64,000 nt of DNA. Source: Amphibalanus amphitrite (taxonomy: Eukaryota; Arthropoda; Thecostraca; Balanomorpha; Balanidae). The stretch lies in contig NW_024881977.1 in NCBI RefSeq assembly GCF_019059575.1, forward strand, positions 310,001 to 374,000, in the 5' to 3' direction. The notes below the pieces were generated by a model. The model worked only from the letters and a program-made list of their open reading frames with translations. It had not been told where the DNA came from and ran no database searches. Position 1 is the stretch's first letter. The number at the start of each line of letters is the position of its first letter. The position numbers were made by a program, and so were the translations under genes. This document shows positions 1 through 11,800 of the stretch, one piece after another.

Positions 1-520
1 CTACCAGTCATGCAGCCAACTACAGTTGAGAGAAGAACTAAAAAGTCACTGTCGATAACGAGATTGTTCGATACCAATTTGATCTACGCCAGCTGCTGCT
101 CCAGGACAGGTCACGGTCACTGGTATCGCGTGCTCCCCGTCCGTCCGCTCCATCGTCCCGCCCCCCGCCGTCTCTCCCCGTCTGTCGGGCGGGTCCGGTC
201 ACGGCAGGGAAGGGGCGGAGGTCGGTGGGTTTCGCTCACAGGGGCGGGGGTGGGTCCGTCTCGCCCGGTGCCCCTGCGGTGCGGTCGTTCTGCGTCGATA
301 GGTCACAGATGGGATTAAGAGGCCGCTGGCGCCCGTTGCACCACGGCGGAGGGCACAGCTGTCACCGGCGCGGCGCTGGCCGGCCCGCACAAGGTCACGG
401 TCCATATAATAATACGGCGCCGCCGCTGGGCCGGCCGTGGACCACGCCCCACCACGGCCGGGTCACGGCCCGGCTCCGAGCCGTATAAAGCCGCTCCGGT
501 CCGCAGGTCGGCATCAGTTG
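1..520 (+). promoter_or_regulatory. GC-rich upstream region and core promoter of the first cuticle gene
   Basis: A TATA box (TATAAA) lies at 484-489 and an arthropod-type initiator (TCAGTT) at 514-519, about 30 bases apart, so transcription probably starts near 516. GGTCAC occurs at 109, 115, 197, 301, 393 and 461, all on the + strand. This motif resembles nuclear-receptor half-sites, and the same core recurs in the other cuticle promoters in this window; a hormonal role is inference. The region has no convincing coding sequence. Confidence 0.7.
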
Positions 521-547
521 ATCACACAGCTCCACAGCACACTCAAC

Positions 548-1251
548 ATGAAGGTAAGTGCAAGGCAGAAACAAACCTGCAACAATCTACTGGCACAAGC
601 AGGAGCAGAAAGTTATATTGAATGAAAAGAAACATCTATGTGTCTCCTTAAATCAATTTTATTCTTGTTCACAATAGAATCAATAGGTTTTTTTTTGTTA
701 AAGGAACATAATCATCCATCCCGATCACTTATAAATGACCACAATGTATAGCCTGCCTAAATATTTTGTGCACTACAGCAATTGGATCCCGGGAAAACGT
801 GCCATGACAAGTGCTGTTCCTTGTGCTTCAGTTCTTCGTGGTCGCCGCCCTGCTGGCCGTTGCCGCCGCCGATAGCGCGCCCTCCTACGCGCCCAGGCCC
901 GCCTACCACCCCCAGCCGGCCTACAAGCCCGCTCCCTACAAGCAGGAGAGCTACGACCAGCCGCCCAAGTACGACTACAGCTACGACGTCCACGGATACG
1001 GAGACTACGAGCCCGTCTTCAACGCCCAAGAGGCGCGTGACGGCTACGCTACCCAGGGATCTTACTCGGTTGTGCTGCCCGACGGCCGTACCCAGACGGT
1101 CACCTACCGTGTGGATGACGCCTACTCTGGCACCATTGCTGACGTCACCTACGAGGGTGAGGCCCGCTACGACGAGTACAAGCCTAGCTACAAGCCCAGC
1201 TACCCTCAGCCCAGCTACAAGCCCACCTACAAGCCCGCCTACGGCAACTAA
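548..1251 (+). CDS. RR-type cuticle protein, 141 aa (first gene)
   Basis: Secreted chitin-binding structural protein of the cuticle. Exon 1 is 548-553 (ATG AAG) before a GTAAGT donor; the intron is 554-831 with acceptor CTTCAG; exon 2 is 832-1251, ending in TAA. An open frame continues upstream into the intron, but every paralogue splices before TTC TTC GTG, which fixes the start. Residues 1-15 are a signal peptide ([15 protein letters not shown]) and 16-47 a Tyr/Pro linker. Residues 48-115 are the RR domain (KYDYSYDV, then [17 protein letters not shown], ending VTYEGEARY). The tail has SYKP and TYKP repeats and ends AYGN. It lacks the longer [14 protein letters not shown] linker of the later copies and has its own promoter, so it is an older, diverged member. 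No AATAAA is seen nearby; ATTAAA at 1501 is a possible poly(A) signal. Confidence 0.9.
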
Positions 1252-1259
1252 ATTCTTAA

Positions 1260-2078
1260 TTCCACAGTCCCCATAACGAGCTGGTTATTTGATATCTGTA
1301 CCTGATTGCACAGTTGAATGTGAATGCCAAATGTGTGTTTATGTGTGCTTGCGTGAGCTTGTGGAGTGCCTCGTATTTATCGTGTGGGTGTGAAACATGA
1401 TAATACAAACTTCGCACAGTTAACTAGGATTTGAAGGAATGTTCATCTGCACGGATTCGCAGTCAAGCTACTTAAGAACTAAGAAGTTCTAAAAACATAA
1501 ATTAAAGTGAACATAAAATTTTATCAACGTGCGTAAAGAAGAAATGAAAACTTGAACCTTTAAAGCAATACGCTTACTCACTCTCGCATCGGACTATACT
1601 ATGCAGTGATGCAGATATAGTGTAGATGCAGATAGATGCAGTGTGTGTGCACATGCACACTGTGCATGCCATCTTTTGCGGCATTAGTCGGTTTGCAGCA
1701 GGACGGGATTACACCAAAACGTATGATTTTGTAAAACCAGTAAAACAAGGCCCTAAAACATACAGTAAAACGCCTTTCGGGGCGACAAACGAACGAGCGA
1801 GAGGGTAAGCCTTACATAAGCGGAATTGCGAGGGGTACTTCCAAATGACTTGTGCACGGCGCCCCACTAACCGGTCTCAAGCGATGTACCAAATTTGAGC
1901 GTAATCGGCCAAGGCGTTCTTCAGATCAGGGCCTCGTTTCATAGAGCTTTACCGTAACTTACACCTTTCCGTAATTAACACTCTTTCATACAAACAAAGT
2001 AAATAAAGCCGTTTTATATCGCCACAACTGGATTTGTTTACACCTCCGTAACTATAAGCACATGCTGCAATTTTGAAA
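1260..2078. other. Intergenic, no gene recognised
   Basis: The 3' flank of the first cuticle gene. It contains short AT-rich sequence, a (TG/CA)-rich patch near 1620-1670 and no frame with recognisable protein features. I see no terminal repeats or RNA gene. Confidence 0.5.
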
Positions 2079-2194
2079 TAAAATATCTCCGAATTAAAGT
2101 CTTTCTCGATGTTGTGAGTGCCAAAACCGGTAAGTGCAAGCCGGGGACCCAAATTTGGCTACCTCGTCCTCAACTCAAAACTAATGTTAAGGTG
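2079..2194 (+). repeat. Truncated copy of the AGGGACCCTCCCACC transposon family
   Basis: This matches the right part of the element at 50106-50572. Shared stretches include ATCTCCGAATTAAAG, CGATGTTGTGA and CTCAAAACTAATGTTAAGG. The match stops just inside the terminal inverted repeat, after GGTGGGA, where minisatellite-bearing sequence begins. The left part of the element is not recognisable. Confidence 0.65.
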
Positions 2195-3117
2195 GGATCA
2201 GGGATGGTCACTTTATTCCCTGGGCCCTGACAAGACTGTGGTGCCCCTGACAAGCCTGAAGTGCCTCCGCTCCGACAGGCCCGTGCCCTGTGGTGCCCCT
2301 GACAGGCCCATAGTGCCCCTGCGAGGCCGGTGGTGCCCCTGGCAGGCCTCTGGTGACCCCTAGCTGAGGTGCCTTCAAAAGAGGACGTGGGGCCATCAGA
2401 AGCGGCTATATGACCGTTGGCATTGGGCCTTAAGGGAACTGCATGGGCCTCTGCTGTGACCAAAAATAAGGATATCGAATGTCGAAATGTGACCTTCAGA
2501 GACAGGTAGGGACCCTCACCTCAACGGCCTGAGGCCGTAGGCACCCAAAAAGCAGTCGGAGTCCCCCAGATGCCGAAATAGACCCATTTTGCGCCCTCGG
2601 AGGTCAGCGCGGGCCCCCACAGGTCGATGTGAGCCCTCTGAAGCCGGTGAAAAACCTCAAAGGCCATCATAAGACTATCGGGCCACTGGCCAGTATGGGA
2701 CTCAATGGGCAATTTCGACCTTTGGAGACCGGTGTGGGCCCCAGGGACGTACCCAGGGGTTGGGGCCAGTGTTTGCCATGGGCCGGTGATCACCAGCAAT
2801 TCCACACCACGCGAAACACCGCCAACTGCCAGCTGCCGCGCCACAAACACGTGCCAACAACAGTCATTTTTTTAAGTCAACTCCGTTCGCGCAACTTTTG
2901 ACTGACCCTCACTGCTACCATATTGCTTCCATATTATGCTGCGCAAAGCTTTACTTCACCAAGTGGCTAAAAACCTCCATCAAGGTATATTTTCTTAGCA
3001 ATTTGCGTCCATGCTCTTCTGACGTTGGGGGGGGGGGGGGGGGGGGGCAAACAGGCCACTTTAGGCCTTGAGGGGGGGCATGGCCCTAAATGCCCCCCCC
3101 CCCTGGATCCGCCAGTG
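2195..3117. mobile_element. Partial non-autonomous element with 20-bp minisatellite and TGGATCCGCC end
   Basis: Positions 2226-2360 carry GTGGTGCCCCTGACAGGCC-type units, the reverse complement of the 20-bp units at 23027-24250. The right end (CCTGGATCCGCCAGTG, 3102-3117), preceded by C- and G-runs, matches the right end of the element at 22689-24420. Both look like ends of a family with terminus CAGTGGCGGATCC. No left terminus is found, so the copy is truncated or too diverged. It has no coding capacity. Confidence 0.5.
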
Positions 3118-4357
3118 CACTTCAAGGCTTTATCATTAGCCGACAGGGCTCCCAATCGAACAAAATAACGCAACGCAGCGACGCAGGTTTCAGACATTGC
3201 ACACAGAGAAAACCAGAAACGCTTGGCGCAGGCTGAGATTTCATGAAGTGATTGAAGATAAGTAACCAATTTGCATTCTCCTCTGCACCAGACCCATTTC
3301 ATTAAATATCTACAGACGCATCGTTAGCTAGTCGTGATCCGACACCTCCTCCAATGGAACCCGCTCTTAACGTGACTGACAGAAAACACGCAAATACAGC
3401 GTCAACAACAAACTACCCCGATATCTCCCGGCATCCCCGATCACGATCGGTCGACTCCGACCTACCAGAATAGCCCATCGTCGGTCACGTTGATGTCAGT
3501 CGTACGCCGCTGTGACCATATCACACCTCCCTGGCCACCATCAGCCACGTCGTCCGTCACCGACGCCGCAGATCGACGGCTGATCGCAATCAGAGCAGTA
3601 TCACCACCCCTAATGAGCATGTGCGGATTAATTTACGATTATGTAGAGTGGCGAAATGGCCCGGTCGGGTCACGCGCTGCGTCGTCAGCGCTGAAGGACG
3701 TGACATCTGCCCTCAGCGCTGACCCCGCACGGTCGGAATCTGATCGCACGGGCTCGTGCACCAGCGCGTGCGACGCATCTATACATAATTCACCGGAGAC
3801 ATTGAGAGAGAGGGTAATGACAACAAAATTTATAGACGCACTATAGAGGTGATGTTTCAAGAACGGCTGAGCATATGCATTAGGAGCTTCTGTTTATGAA
3901 TAGCGTGATATACACTTGTAAACACAACTTCCCGTTTGTCTTGAGCAACTCTTCACAATCGAAAACAGTTATGCCTTCGTTTTGACAAGTTGGAAACTAC
4001 ATGGCCCTGGTCGCCTGATTTACTCGGCCCAGCTCCGGGGAGTCCCAAGAGTTTTGCCCCAGTTCTGGTGATCGCCGTAGCCACACCGTCCTAGCTCTGA
4101 TGAAGCTGAAGCAGCTTACTCCGCAACTGGATCGCACCCGGTCTCCATACTGATGGCCGCCGCAGCAGTTCGATCCCCGTTCTGTCCCCTCAGCGGCTCG
4201 AAGCCATTTCTGTCACCACAGCGGGCGCGGCCACCCAGCGAGCACTCCGACTGCGGTCCCGGCCGGCTCCTGACGGCGATAACCCTGCCGCTCCGATACC
4301 ATCTGGTCGACGAGCGCTCACGCGTCGGCCCCTGATCAGGGGGCACCCGAGGAGGGG
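3118..4357. other. Intergenic, no gene recognised; GC-rich patches
   Basis: Unique-looking sequence upstream of the resilin-like gene, with GC-rich patches at about 3480-3780 and 4130-4350. The open frames here have no recognisable domain, signal peptide or splice context. The patches could be regulatory, but nothing in them shows this directly. Confidence 0.4.
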
Positions 4358-4470
4358 TCGCGACCTGACCGGGAAGGGATCGCGACCTGACCGGGCGCTC
4401 TGGCCGCGCCGTGCCGGCCACCAGTCCGGGCCTATATAGACGGTCACCGCTCAGCAGAGGCCATCAGTCC
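4358..4470 (+). promoter_or_regulatory. Core promoter and direct-repeat motif of the resilin-like gene
   Basis: TATATA lies at 4433-4438 and an initiator (TCAGTC) at 4464-4469. Upstream, the 16-base motif TCGCGACCTGACCGGG is repeated perfectly at 4358-4373 and 4380-4395, 22 bases apart. Each copy contains TGACC, the reverse of the GGTCA core seen in the other promoters. A GGTCACC copy lies just downstream of the TATA box at about 4442. Confidence 0.7.
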
Positions 4471-4544
4471 GAGTACAGTGGATTCTGAGAGCAGGGGTGT
4501 TCCGACTCTAGCACCTTGGAGCAGCGAATCGAACACCGGTTACA

Positions 4545-6622
4545 ATGAGGGTGAGTTTCCAGCGGGAATTTCTCGGGAAAAGGGGTTTTGTGGAATTCGC
4601 GTAGCCTAGGTCACGGACATGTGATAAATAACATCATGTTTATTATTTTGTGATTGGGCCGATGATAGCAAAGACAAGTTTGAAGTCAACAAAGTCATTT
4701 CTTTCCATAAATCTATTCTGACGTTAACTTATGTCCGTTTCTTGCAGGGATTGACGATATTCGTCATAGCGCTGGGAGTGGTGGCCTCTGAAAAATTGTC
4801 CACCTCGTCTGCTTCGCACGACCATAGATCGACTCAAACCGCGGCGCAACAGCATCCAGCACATACGAGAGCATCCCAGAGACAAAGTGCAGCTGGTTCT
4901 AGCTACAAAGAGCCAGCAACAGGATACCAGCAGCCATCATCCAGCTATGACAAGCCAGCGGATTCTTACAAGGAACCCTCCGACAGCTACCAGCAACCTG
5001 CATCAAGCTACCAGGCACCGGTATCGGACTACAAAGAACCTTCTTCCAGTTACCAGGCACCATCATCGGACTATAAAGAACCTTCCTCCAGTTACGAGAC
5101 AGCCTCAACCAGATACCAAGAACCGTCTTCAGGCAATAAAGAACCTTCTTCTAGTTACCAGCAGCCTGCATCAAGTTATCAAGCACCGTCTTCGGACTAT
5201 AAAGAACCTCTTTCCAGCTATCAAGCGCCTGCATCAAACTACCAGGAGCCGGCTTCAGCCTATAAAGAGCCTTCTTCCAGTTACCGAGCACCCTCTACCA
5301 GCTACCAAGCACCTTCTTCGGACTATAAAGAACCTCTTTCCAGTTACCAAGAACCCGCATCGAACTATCAGGCACTGGCATCAGAATATAAAGAACCTTC
5401 CAAATACCAAGAACCCGCAAATAGCTATCAAGCACCGTCTTCAAACTACAAAGAACCTGCTTCCAGTTACGAAGAGCCTTCTTCTGGTTACCAGCAACCA
5501 ACTGGTGACTACAAAGAACCCGCAACCGTCTACAAACAGCCAACATCCAGCTACGTCCCCACACCAACTGTGATATACCGACAGCCCAGCTCCCAAGAGA
5601 CTGCCATTAGCTACCGAGCACCTTCAGCAAGTTACGGGGCCCCGACTGCAACAAACGCGTACAATGCGGCGGTCACCCAGACCAAGACAGCATCTGGCTA
5701 CCAACAGCCCACGTCCAGCTACTCATCACCCACAGCGGACTCACAGAACGGTAATCCGGCAAAATATGAATACAGATATCGAGTCGACGGAGATGGGTAC
5801 ACATCACCCAAGTTCAGCGCCCAGGAGGCGCGTGACGGCTACGCCACCCACGGATCTTACTCGGTTGTGCTGCCCGACGGCCGTACCCAGACGGTGACTT
5901 ACACAGTAAACGGTGACCAGGGCTATGTGGCTAAGGTGACGTACGACGGTGAAGCCATGTACCCAGATGCTACCAAAAAGAAAACGTATGAAACGGTAGC
6001 CACTTACAGGCCCAAACCTTCCTACCAGTCATCCACTCCCAAAGCCCCAACTCAGATCTATCAGTCTGCCGCTACTCCGGCTCTGCCATACCGGCCCGCC
6101 CCTACACCCGATCCCTCTTACCAGCCCGCACCTTCCCCCAAACAGCAGTATAAGCCCGCACCCACACCCGCTCAGACCTATCAACCCGCTCCAGAGCCCG
6201 CTGAATCTTTCCAGTCTCCCCCGAAGCCCGCTCAAGCGTACCAGCCTCCCTCCAAACCGGCTGGTAGTTACAGTCCCCCTGCCAAGCCTGCTACAGCATA
6301 CTCATCTCCTCCCAAAAATGCCCCAGCCTACGAGCCTCCATCCAAGCCCACTGAGAGCTACAATGCTCCCTCTAAACTTAAACAATCCTATCAGTCACCT
6401 TCCAAACCATCCTCATCTTATCAGTCTCCATCCAAACTTTCTGAGAGCTACCAGCCTGCCTCCAGGCCTGCTGCGACCTACCAGCCTGCCCCAGCCTACA
6501 CCCCTAAGCCGACCGCAAAGCGTCCTGCTTACAGCAACCCGAATTATAAGCCCGCTCCCACCTACCCACCGTCCTATCAGCCCGAGCAGACATATCCTGC
6601 ACCTTTGCCTGCCTACGGCTGA
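4545..6622 (+). CDS. Large resilin-like RR cuticle protein, 626 aa
   Basis: Probable elastic or cross-linkable cuticle protein. Exon 1 is 4545-4550 (ATG AGG) with a GTGAGT donor; the acceptor is TTGCAG at 4742-4747; exon 2 is 4748-6622, ending in TGA. Residues 1-16 are a signal peptide (MRGLTIFVIALGVVAS). Residues about 50-340 are a long repeat region of YKEP, YQAP and YQQP blocks separated by SSS or SSD. Residues 341-407 are the RR domain, ending VTYDGEAMYP. Residues 408-626 are a second repeat region of YQPAP, YQSPSKP and YKPAP blocks. This repeat, RR, repeat order is that of insect resilin (known family architecture), although the repeats themselves differ. AATAAA lies at 6692-6697. The many evenly spaced tyrosines would suit dityrosine or DOPA cross-linking; that is inference. 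Confidence 0.9.
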
Positions 6623-6697
6623 GTAACGCCCTTAGATATCAACTAACTAGGTGTGGCACTGTAAATAATCGAAAACAGATTCGCTTTTTATAATAAA

Positions 6698-8342
6698 CCC
6701 AGACATTCCGTCACCACGCGAACAGGCATGTGATAGCGCGATTAGTTTAACATATTCATTGTTTTGTGGGTGAGGTTTGGTTTGAGGGTTGATTGATGAA
6801 TACAACTGTTGTCAGCTACGAAATTGTTTGTGAAAGCGATTCCAGACAGCGTATATGCTCGCATGACTAGTGAGTAGTGCAAGTACGTTTATGAGGAGCA
6901 AGTATTTTCGTGTTCAAAACTCCACCTAGCAGAAATGTAGCTTATTGAAATGCATGAGCCATTCAGACCCTCGCTGCACTCAGAACAGTGCGCAGCTCCA
7001 TTTTGGAGCCTACTCAGACCGGCACTCACCCCCACATAATATCAAGGGGCCAAGACCGGTGACCCACCTGCCGGAGGTGTCTCTCGATAATTTCAACTGG
7101 GTAGGCGGGCGCAGTTCACTGACCCCTCTCAGAAGAACATACCTGAAACAAAGAAAGCAGATGGTTAGAAAAAAGATTGTCGTTTGCAGAAAAAGGATTG
7201 TTCGAAAAACTCGCTTTTTCTCCATCCAAGCCATCATAGACAATGGCAAGCTTACGCGTCCACAAGCTACGCACATGTGGATGTGGTATCGTACAAATAT
7301 CAGATTCAACCGCTTCATCCATAAATTTATTGGCAAATAATTGATGGGTTAAACCCAAGCCTCTTTATTCGGCTCGAGCAATAATACCCCTCAATTCTCA
7401 TTCATAGCCACTTGTGTTGTTTTTGGGCCGTTTCGGTCCAATGAGACTATTCTAGGGTCCATGGGATGAGAGGATAAGACGGAGACAATAGATCGAGTCG
7501 ACCACCGGCTTGTGCGCAGCAGTGGCTGAGCCCATCCCCATGGGACTCAGCACAGCCTCGCCGTGGTGGGACAGTAGGACCGGACACCCGCCCACCCACC
7601 AGTCGCTGTTTGCGCAGTGCGACGCCAGCGCTACGCGGCGCGGCGCCAAACTAGAAACTCACTATATCAAACAGATGGCGCCCCACAGTGTAGTGCAGGC
7701 AATGCGCTAACCTTCTGAGCAAAATATACGAGTACCGCTCCACAGCTAGACGCTCCGAATATCTTCGCAAGTGAAATCATAGCTAATTGTGTCATAGGTC
7801 AGGCTTATCTGTAGTAAAACGAATTCTATGAGATTATATCATCCAAGGTTTAAAATTTTCACAAACCCATCATTCACTGGGGCTAAGCAATAACATTACC
7901 TAAACCCCAAAAGCTAGCTGGCGTCTGTTCCAATCCCCAAATCTCCCGATTTTTGCCCTTAATTACCTTACGCTGTTAATTCTGGATGAAAAACTGAAGG
8001 GATGGAAGTCTGGCCGTACAAATAGGTTCGTTATTCGTGTCAATAGAAGACGTTGCAAAGATGGTAAGAAGTTCCATACCATCATCAGGCTGAACACATT
8101 TAGCTGATTGATAAAAAGGTGGCAGCAAGCACTCGTAGAGTAAGTTCACTCGTAGAGTAAAATTCATTCAGATGACCAGCGTAATTAAATAGGCATGAAA
8201 CAGCGACGGTGATGCGTTGAAGCCCTGTCGAACACTTTGAAAAGAAGAAAAAGGAGGCTGAGAATGATAAAAAATTACACGCCCTTACACCTTTGGGTCA
8301 TACACCATTCACAGCAAGCGTTTGGTAAAAAAAAAGATCATG
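6698..8342. other. Intergenic, no gene recognised
   Basis: No coding sequence, RNA gene or terminal repeats that I can support. A 131-codon open frame at 6945-7340 has no domain or compositional sign of a protein. The BEL/Pao element begins just after this interval, at an ACGAC target site (8343-8347). Confidence 0.45.
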
Positions 8343-8347
8343 ACGAC

Positions 8348-8750
8348 TGTATTGCAAAATAACATTCAAGAAAGGATGCTGCAATGTGATGTATAATTTA
8401 TTCAATAACAGGAATTAAAGCAAGTGACAAAATACGTTCAAAGTTCTTGTAAGATAAATTTCATCCTGAAACACAAAAATGACAAGTCAGAGTAACTAAA
8501 CCCTTCACAAGGACCAACATGTTATATGTTTAAAGCAGACACATTTTGATAAAATCAGCAACGCAATAGTAGGAAATAAAATAAATTCTCACTTCATTGC
8601 AGCCAAGATTATAAATATCAGTCAAATAATGACACGATTTGTGTGCAAGCCCGACAATAAAATTTGAAATGTTTAACTCTCGTGCCTAAGCAGGAGAGTG
8701 ACCGTTGCTTAGAATATAGGCTCTCGCAATAATACATGTAATTGCATACA
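8348..8750 (-). repeat. 3' LTR of the BEL/Pao element
   Basis: A 403-bp copy identical by eye to 14379-14781, starting TG and ending CA. It contains a small inverted repeat (ACTCTC ... GAGAGT) near 8676-8699. Confidence 0.95.
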
Positions 8751-8760
8751 CTCCCCCCGC
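8751..8760 (-). other. Polypurine tract of the BEL/Pao element
   Basis: Reads GCGGGGGGAG on the minus strand, directly against the 3' LTR. This is the position and composition expected for the plus-strand primer of reverse transcription. Confidence 0.75.
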
Positions 8761-8803
8761 GAAAGACAGCTGGTCACTTTGCATCCGCTGCTCGGAGGGG
8801 TGG

Positions 8804-11800
8804 TCATTCTTCGTTGCCCTCGTTTCTCGTGTCGTCGGCTTCTTGCAAAAGCACCAGTCGATGCACGGACCGTTTTACGATAACGTCCGGGCTACCGTAA
8901 TACTGTGACGATTTGCCCGTTTGCACCTTATATCGTATAGTCACGTCCCTGACCTTTCCGTCGCTATTTGCTTCGGTGTCCATTACTTCGGCTAACTTCC
9001 ATTGTCCTCGAAGAGCGTTCGTGTCTTGTACTAGCACTATATCGCCAGGTCTTAAATTCCGTTCCTTCACATGCCATTTCTGTCTAACAACTAATGTGAA
9101 AAAGTAATCGCTCTGCCACTTCTTCCAAAACGAAGTTACTGCTCTCTGTATCGCTGTCATTCTCTGATTAAAACTGCCTGTTTGCTGCCATGGACCTTGG
9201 GGAACAGCAATGCCTGTTCTTCCCAAAATGAGATCATTTGGGCACAAGTACGTGCCTAGCTTTGGATCTGCTCCCGGCTTATGCCCTATGGGTCTTTCAT
9301 TCAACAAATTTGCAGCTTCAAACAGCACTGTTTGTAGTTCTCCTACAGTGAAAATCGTATCTCCAACAGCCAGAACCAAAGCCTTTTTCACGAGCCTGAT
9401 CAGCGACTCGCTGCAGCCGTTTTGCCATGGTGCATCGGCTGATGTGTTGAAAGTCCATTCAAGGCCTTTGTGGACACCATATTGCGCAATATCAGGCCAG
9501 CTGAGGTTACTTGCAACATCTCTGAGTTCTCTGTTTGCTGCCATTAACTGAGAACCCTTGTCTGAATGAATGGACGCCGGGTATCCTCGAATAGTCACAA
9601 ATCTACGGAAAGTCACCAAAAAATCCTTTGTAGCGTAGCCATCTACGACATCCAAATATACTGCTCTACTTGCCAAACAGTTAAATATGACTCCATACGC
9701 CTTCGCTGTGCTTCGTTTTTTGATCGTATCTCTGATAACAAATGGTCCAAACAGATCCAGGGCTGTATGGTAGAACGGTGGAGAAGGATGCAATCTTTCC
9801 GGTTTCACTTCTCCCATCAGTTGAGTCTGTAGCTTCTTTTCGAATTTCCGGCAAATCACACACTTTGCTTTCACCTGCTTGATGAGCTTGCGTGCTCCTG
9901 GAACCCAAAATTTGCTTTGAACCTTCGCGAATGTAGCATCAACTCCGGCATGATCCAGGCAGTGCACGTGTCTTATATAAAGATGCGTAAATCTGTGATT
10001 GGACGGCAGCAATATGAATTGATCTTGGTTCCAATTTTCTTTTAACCACTTCGATATCCTTTGTCCCACGACGATTACTCCGAAGCTGTTCATACTTGGG
10101 CCTAGTCTGTTGAACCGCATTTGCCAATCACTCTGTAGAAACGTGCTTTGTGCATCTTTGATCCATATAATCTCTGCCTCTGACAAGGTGTTCACTGTCG
10201 GCAACTTCCCCATAACTCGCAGTGACCTTTCTGTTAGTAGGCCTAAAATGCGCGCGGTAACGCGGAGTAATTTGGTGAAGTTGTTGAATTTGTCCAGATT
10301 AATGACCTTTGCAATTTTGCAGTGCTCCCTTATTGGCTCTATGCTTGCTATATGGATTCCTATTCTGTCTGGTAGTTCTTGGTCTTTCACTGACTGAGAA
10401 ATGGGCCATTCGTGAATTGGCTGTTGAAGAAAATGCGGTCCTTGTTGCCATATAGATGCAGGTCCGAGTTCGTTCGGATGCCGTGGCCTTGTCACCATAT
10501 CTGCGGGATTCTCTTCAGATGACGTCCACCACCATTCTCTTGGATCCGACTTATTTTGTATCTCGGCAATCTTCGTTGCAACAAAAGTGCCGAAGCCGTA
10601 TGATTCCTTTTGGATTTGGGCTTGAACAATGGTAGAGTCAACTATGTGTATTACTTTGTCGAACTTATAGTCCATTTCGTTCTGGATACTTTCTCGCAAT
10701 CGACATCCCAATAATGCTCCACATAACTCTAGGCGAGGAATACTAAGTTGCCTTGTTGGAGCTATTCTGTTCTTAGCTGCAATAAGCCGCGCTTGGTAAT
10801 TTCCTGTCCCTAGCAGCCACTGTGCATAGGCGCAAGCCCCATAAGCGTGCATGCTTGCATCTGAGAATATGACCAGTGTTGGATCGCCAATCGATTCTAT
10901 CGGTTTCACACACCTGGCGAAAGAGACACTGTGAAGCATCATCAAATGTTCAAAAAAGGATCTCCATTCCGCTCGATTTTCCTCAGGCAAAGGGTCGTCC
11001 CATCCAAGTTCCTCAACAAGTGGTTTGGAGACAAGTTTCCGGAGAAGCAGTTTTGCATTTAGTGTCACTGGCGCGATGAGACCCAAAGGGTCATAGATAC
11101 GCGCCGTCTGACTTAGGAGCATTCTTCGGGTTACTATGAGAGGAAAAACGGACTCTATGTTTGCCTCCGTCATGTCAGGACCGGTCGCAACATTTTTGTA
11201 TTTCGGAGAAAAATTAATCTGAACGTTAAATAGGAACTCATCGCTTCTTGGTGACCAACAAACACCGAGAATCTTCTCCATATCAGCGCTCACGAGTCTT
11301 AATTTTGATTGCAGTTCGATAGTGTGTTCTCCAGATATTATCCAATGTTTTATTTTGAAACCACCTTGGTCTAAAATATACTGAACGCTATCTGCTAAAA
11401 CAACGGCGTCCTCAACGAAAGGTACAGACTGGATCAAATCATCGACGTAACTGTTTCTTGTTATCATTTTTACCGCTGCTTCGTGGCTGTCTTGATTCAT
11501 CTCCGCAATAGTTCTTAGGGCCACCATAGAAATGGCGCCGCTAGGACGATCACCAAAAGCGACCGCCAGCAAAACATAATGAGAAGGATCTTTTCTGGTG
11601 TCCAGGTCACGCCATAAGAATCGATGGACGTGCTGATCCATTTCGGACAGTTGTATAGTATTGAACATCTTGCTTATATCTGCCACCAATCCCACTTTCT
11701 CTTGACGAAATCGGAGCAAGATACCAAAAAGGTTGTTAATAACATCAGGACCTTTAGCCCAATAATCATTTAGTACATGACCCATAAACGATGCTGAAGA

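Noticed and set aside
811-831. Upstream GTG-initiated extension (MLFLVLQ) of the first cuticle protein
   Set aside because: These bases are the intron 3' end; all paralogues splice at the same TTC TTC GTG.
3026-3047. Long G-run as a functional G-quadruplex
   Set aside because: Homopolymer runs occur beside many element ends here, and length is unreliable in sequencing; no gene context supports a role.
6945-7340. 131-codon open frame as a possible gene
   Set aside because: No domain, signal, promoter or splice evidence; ordinary length for chance in this composition.
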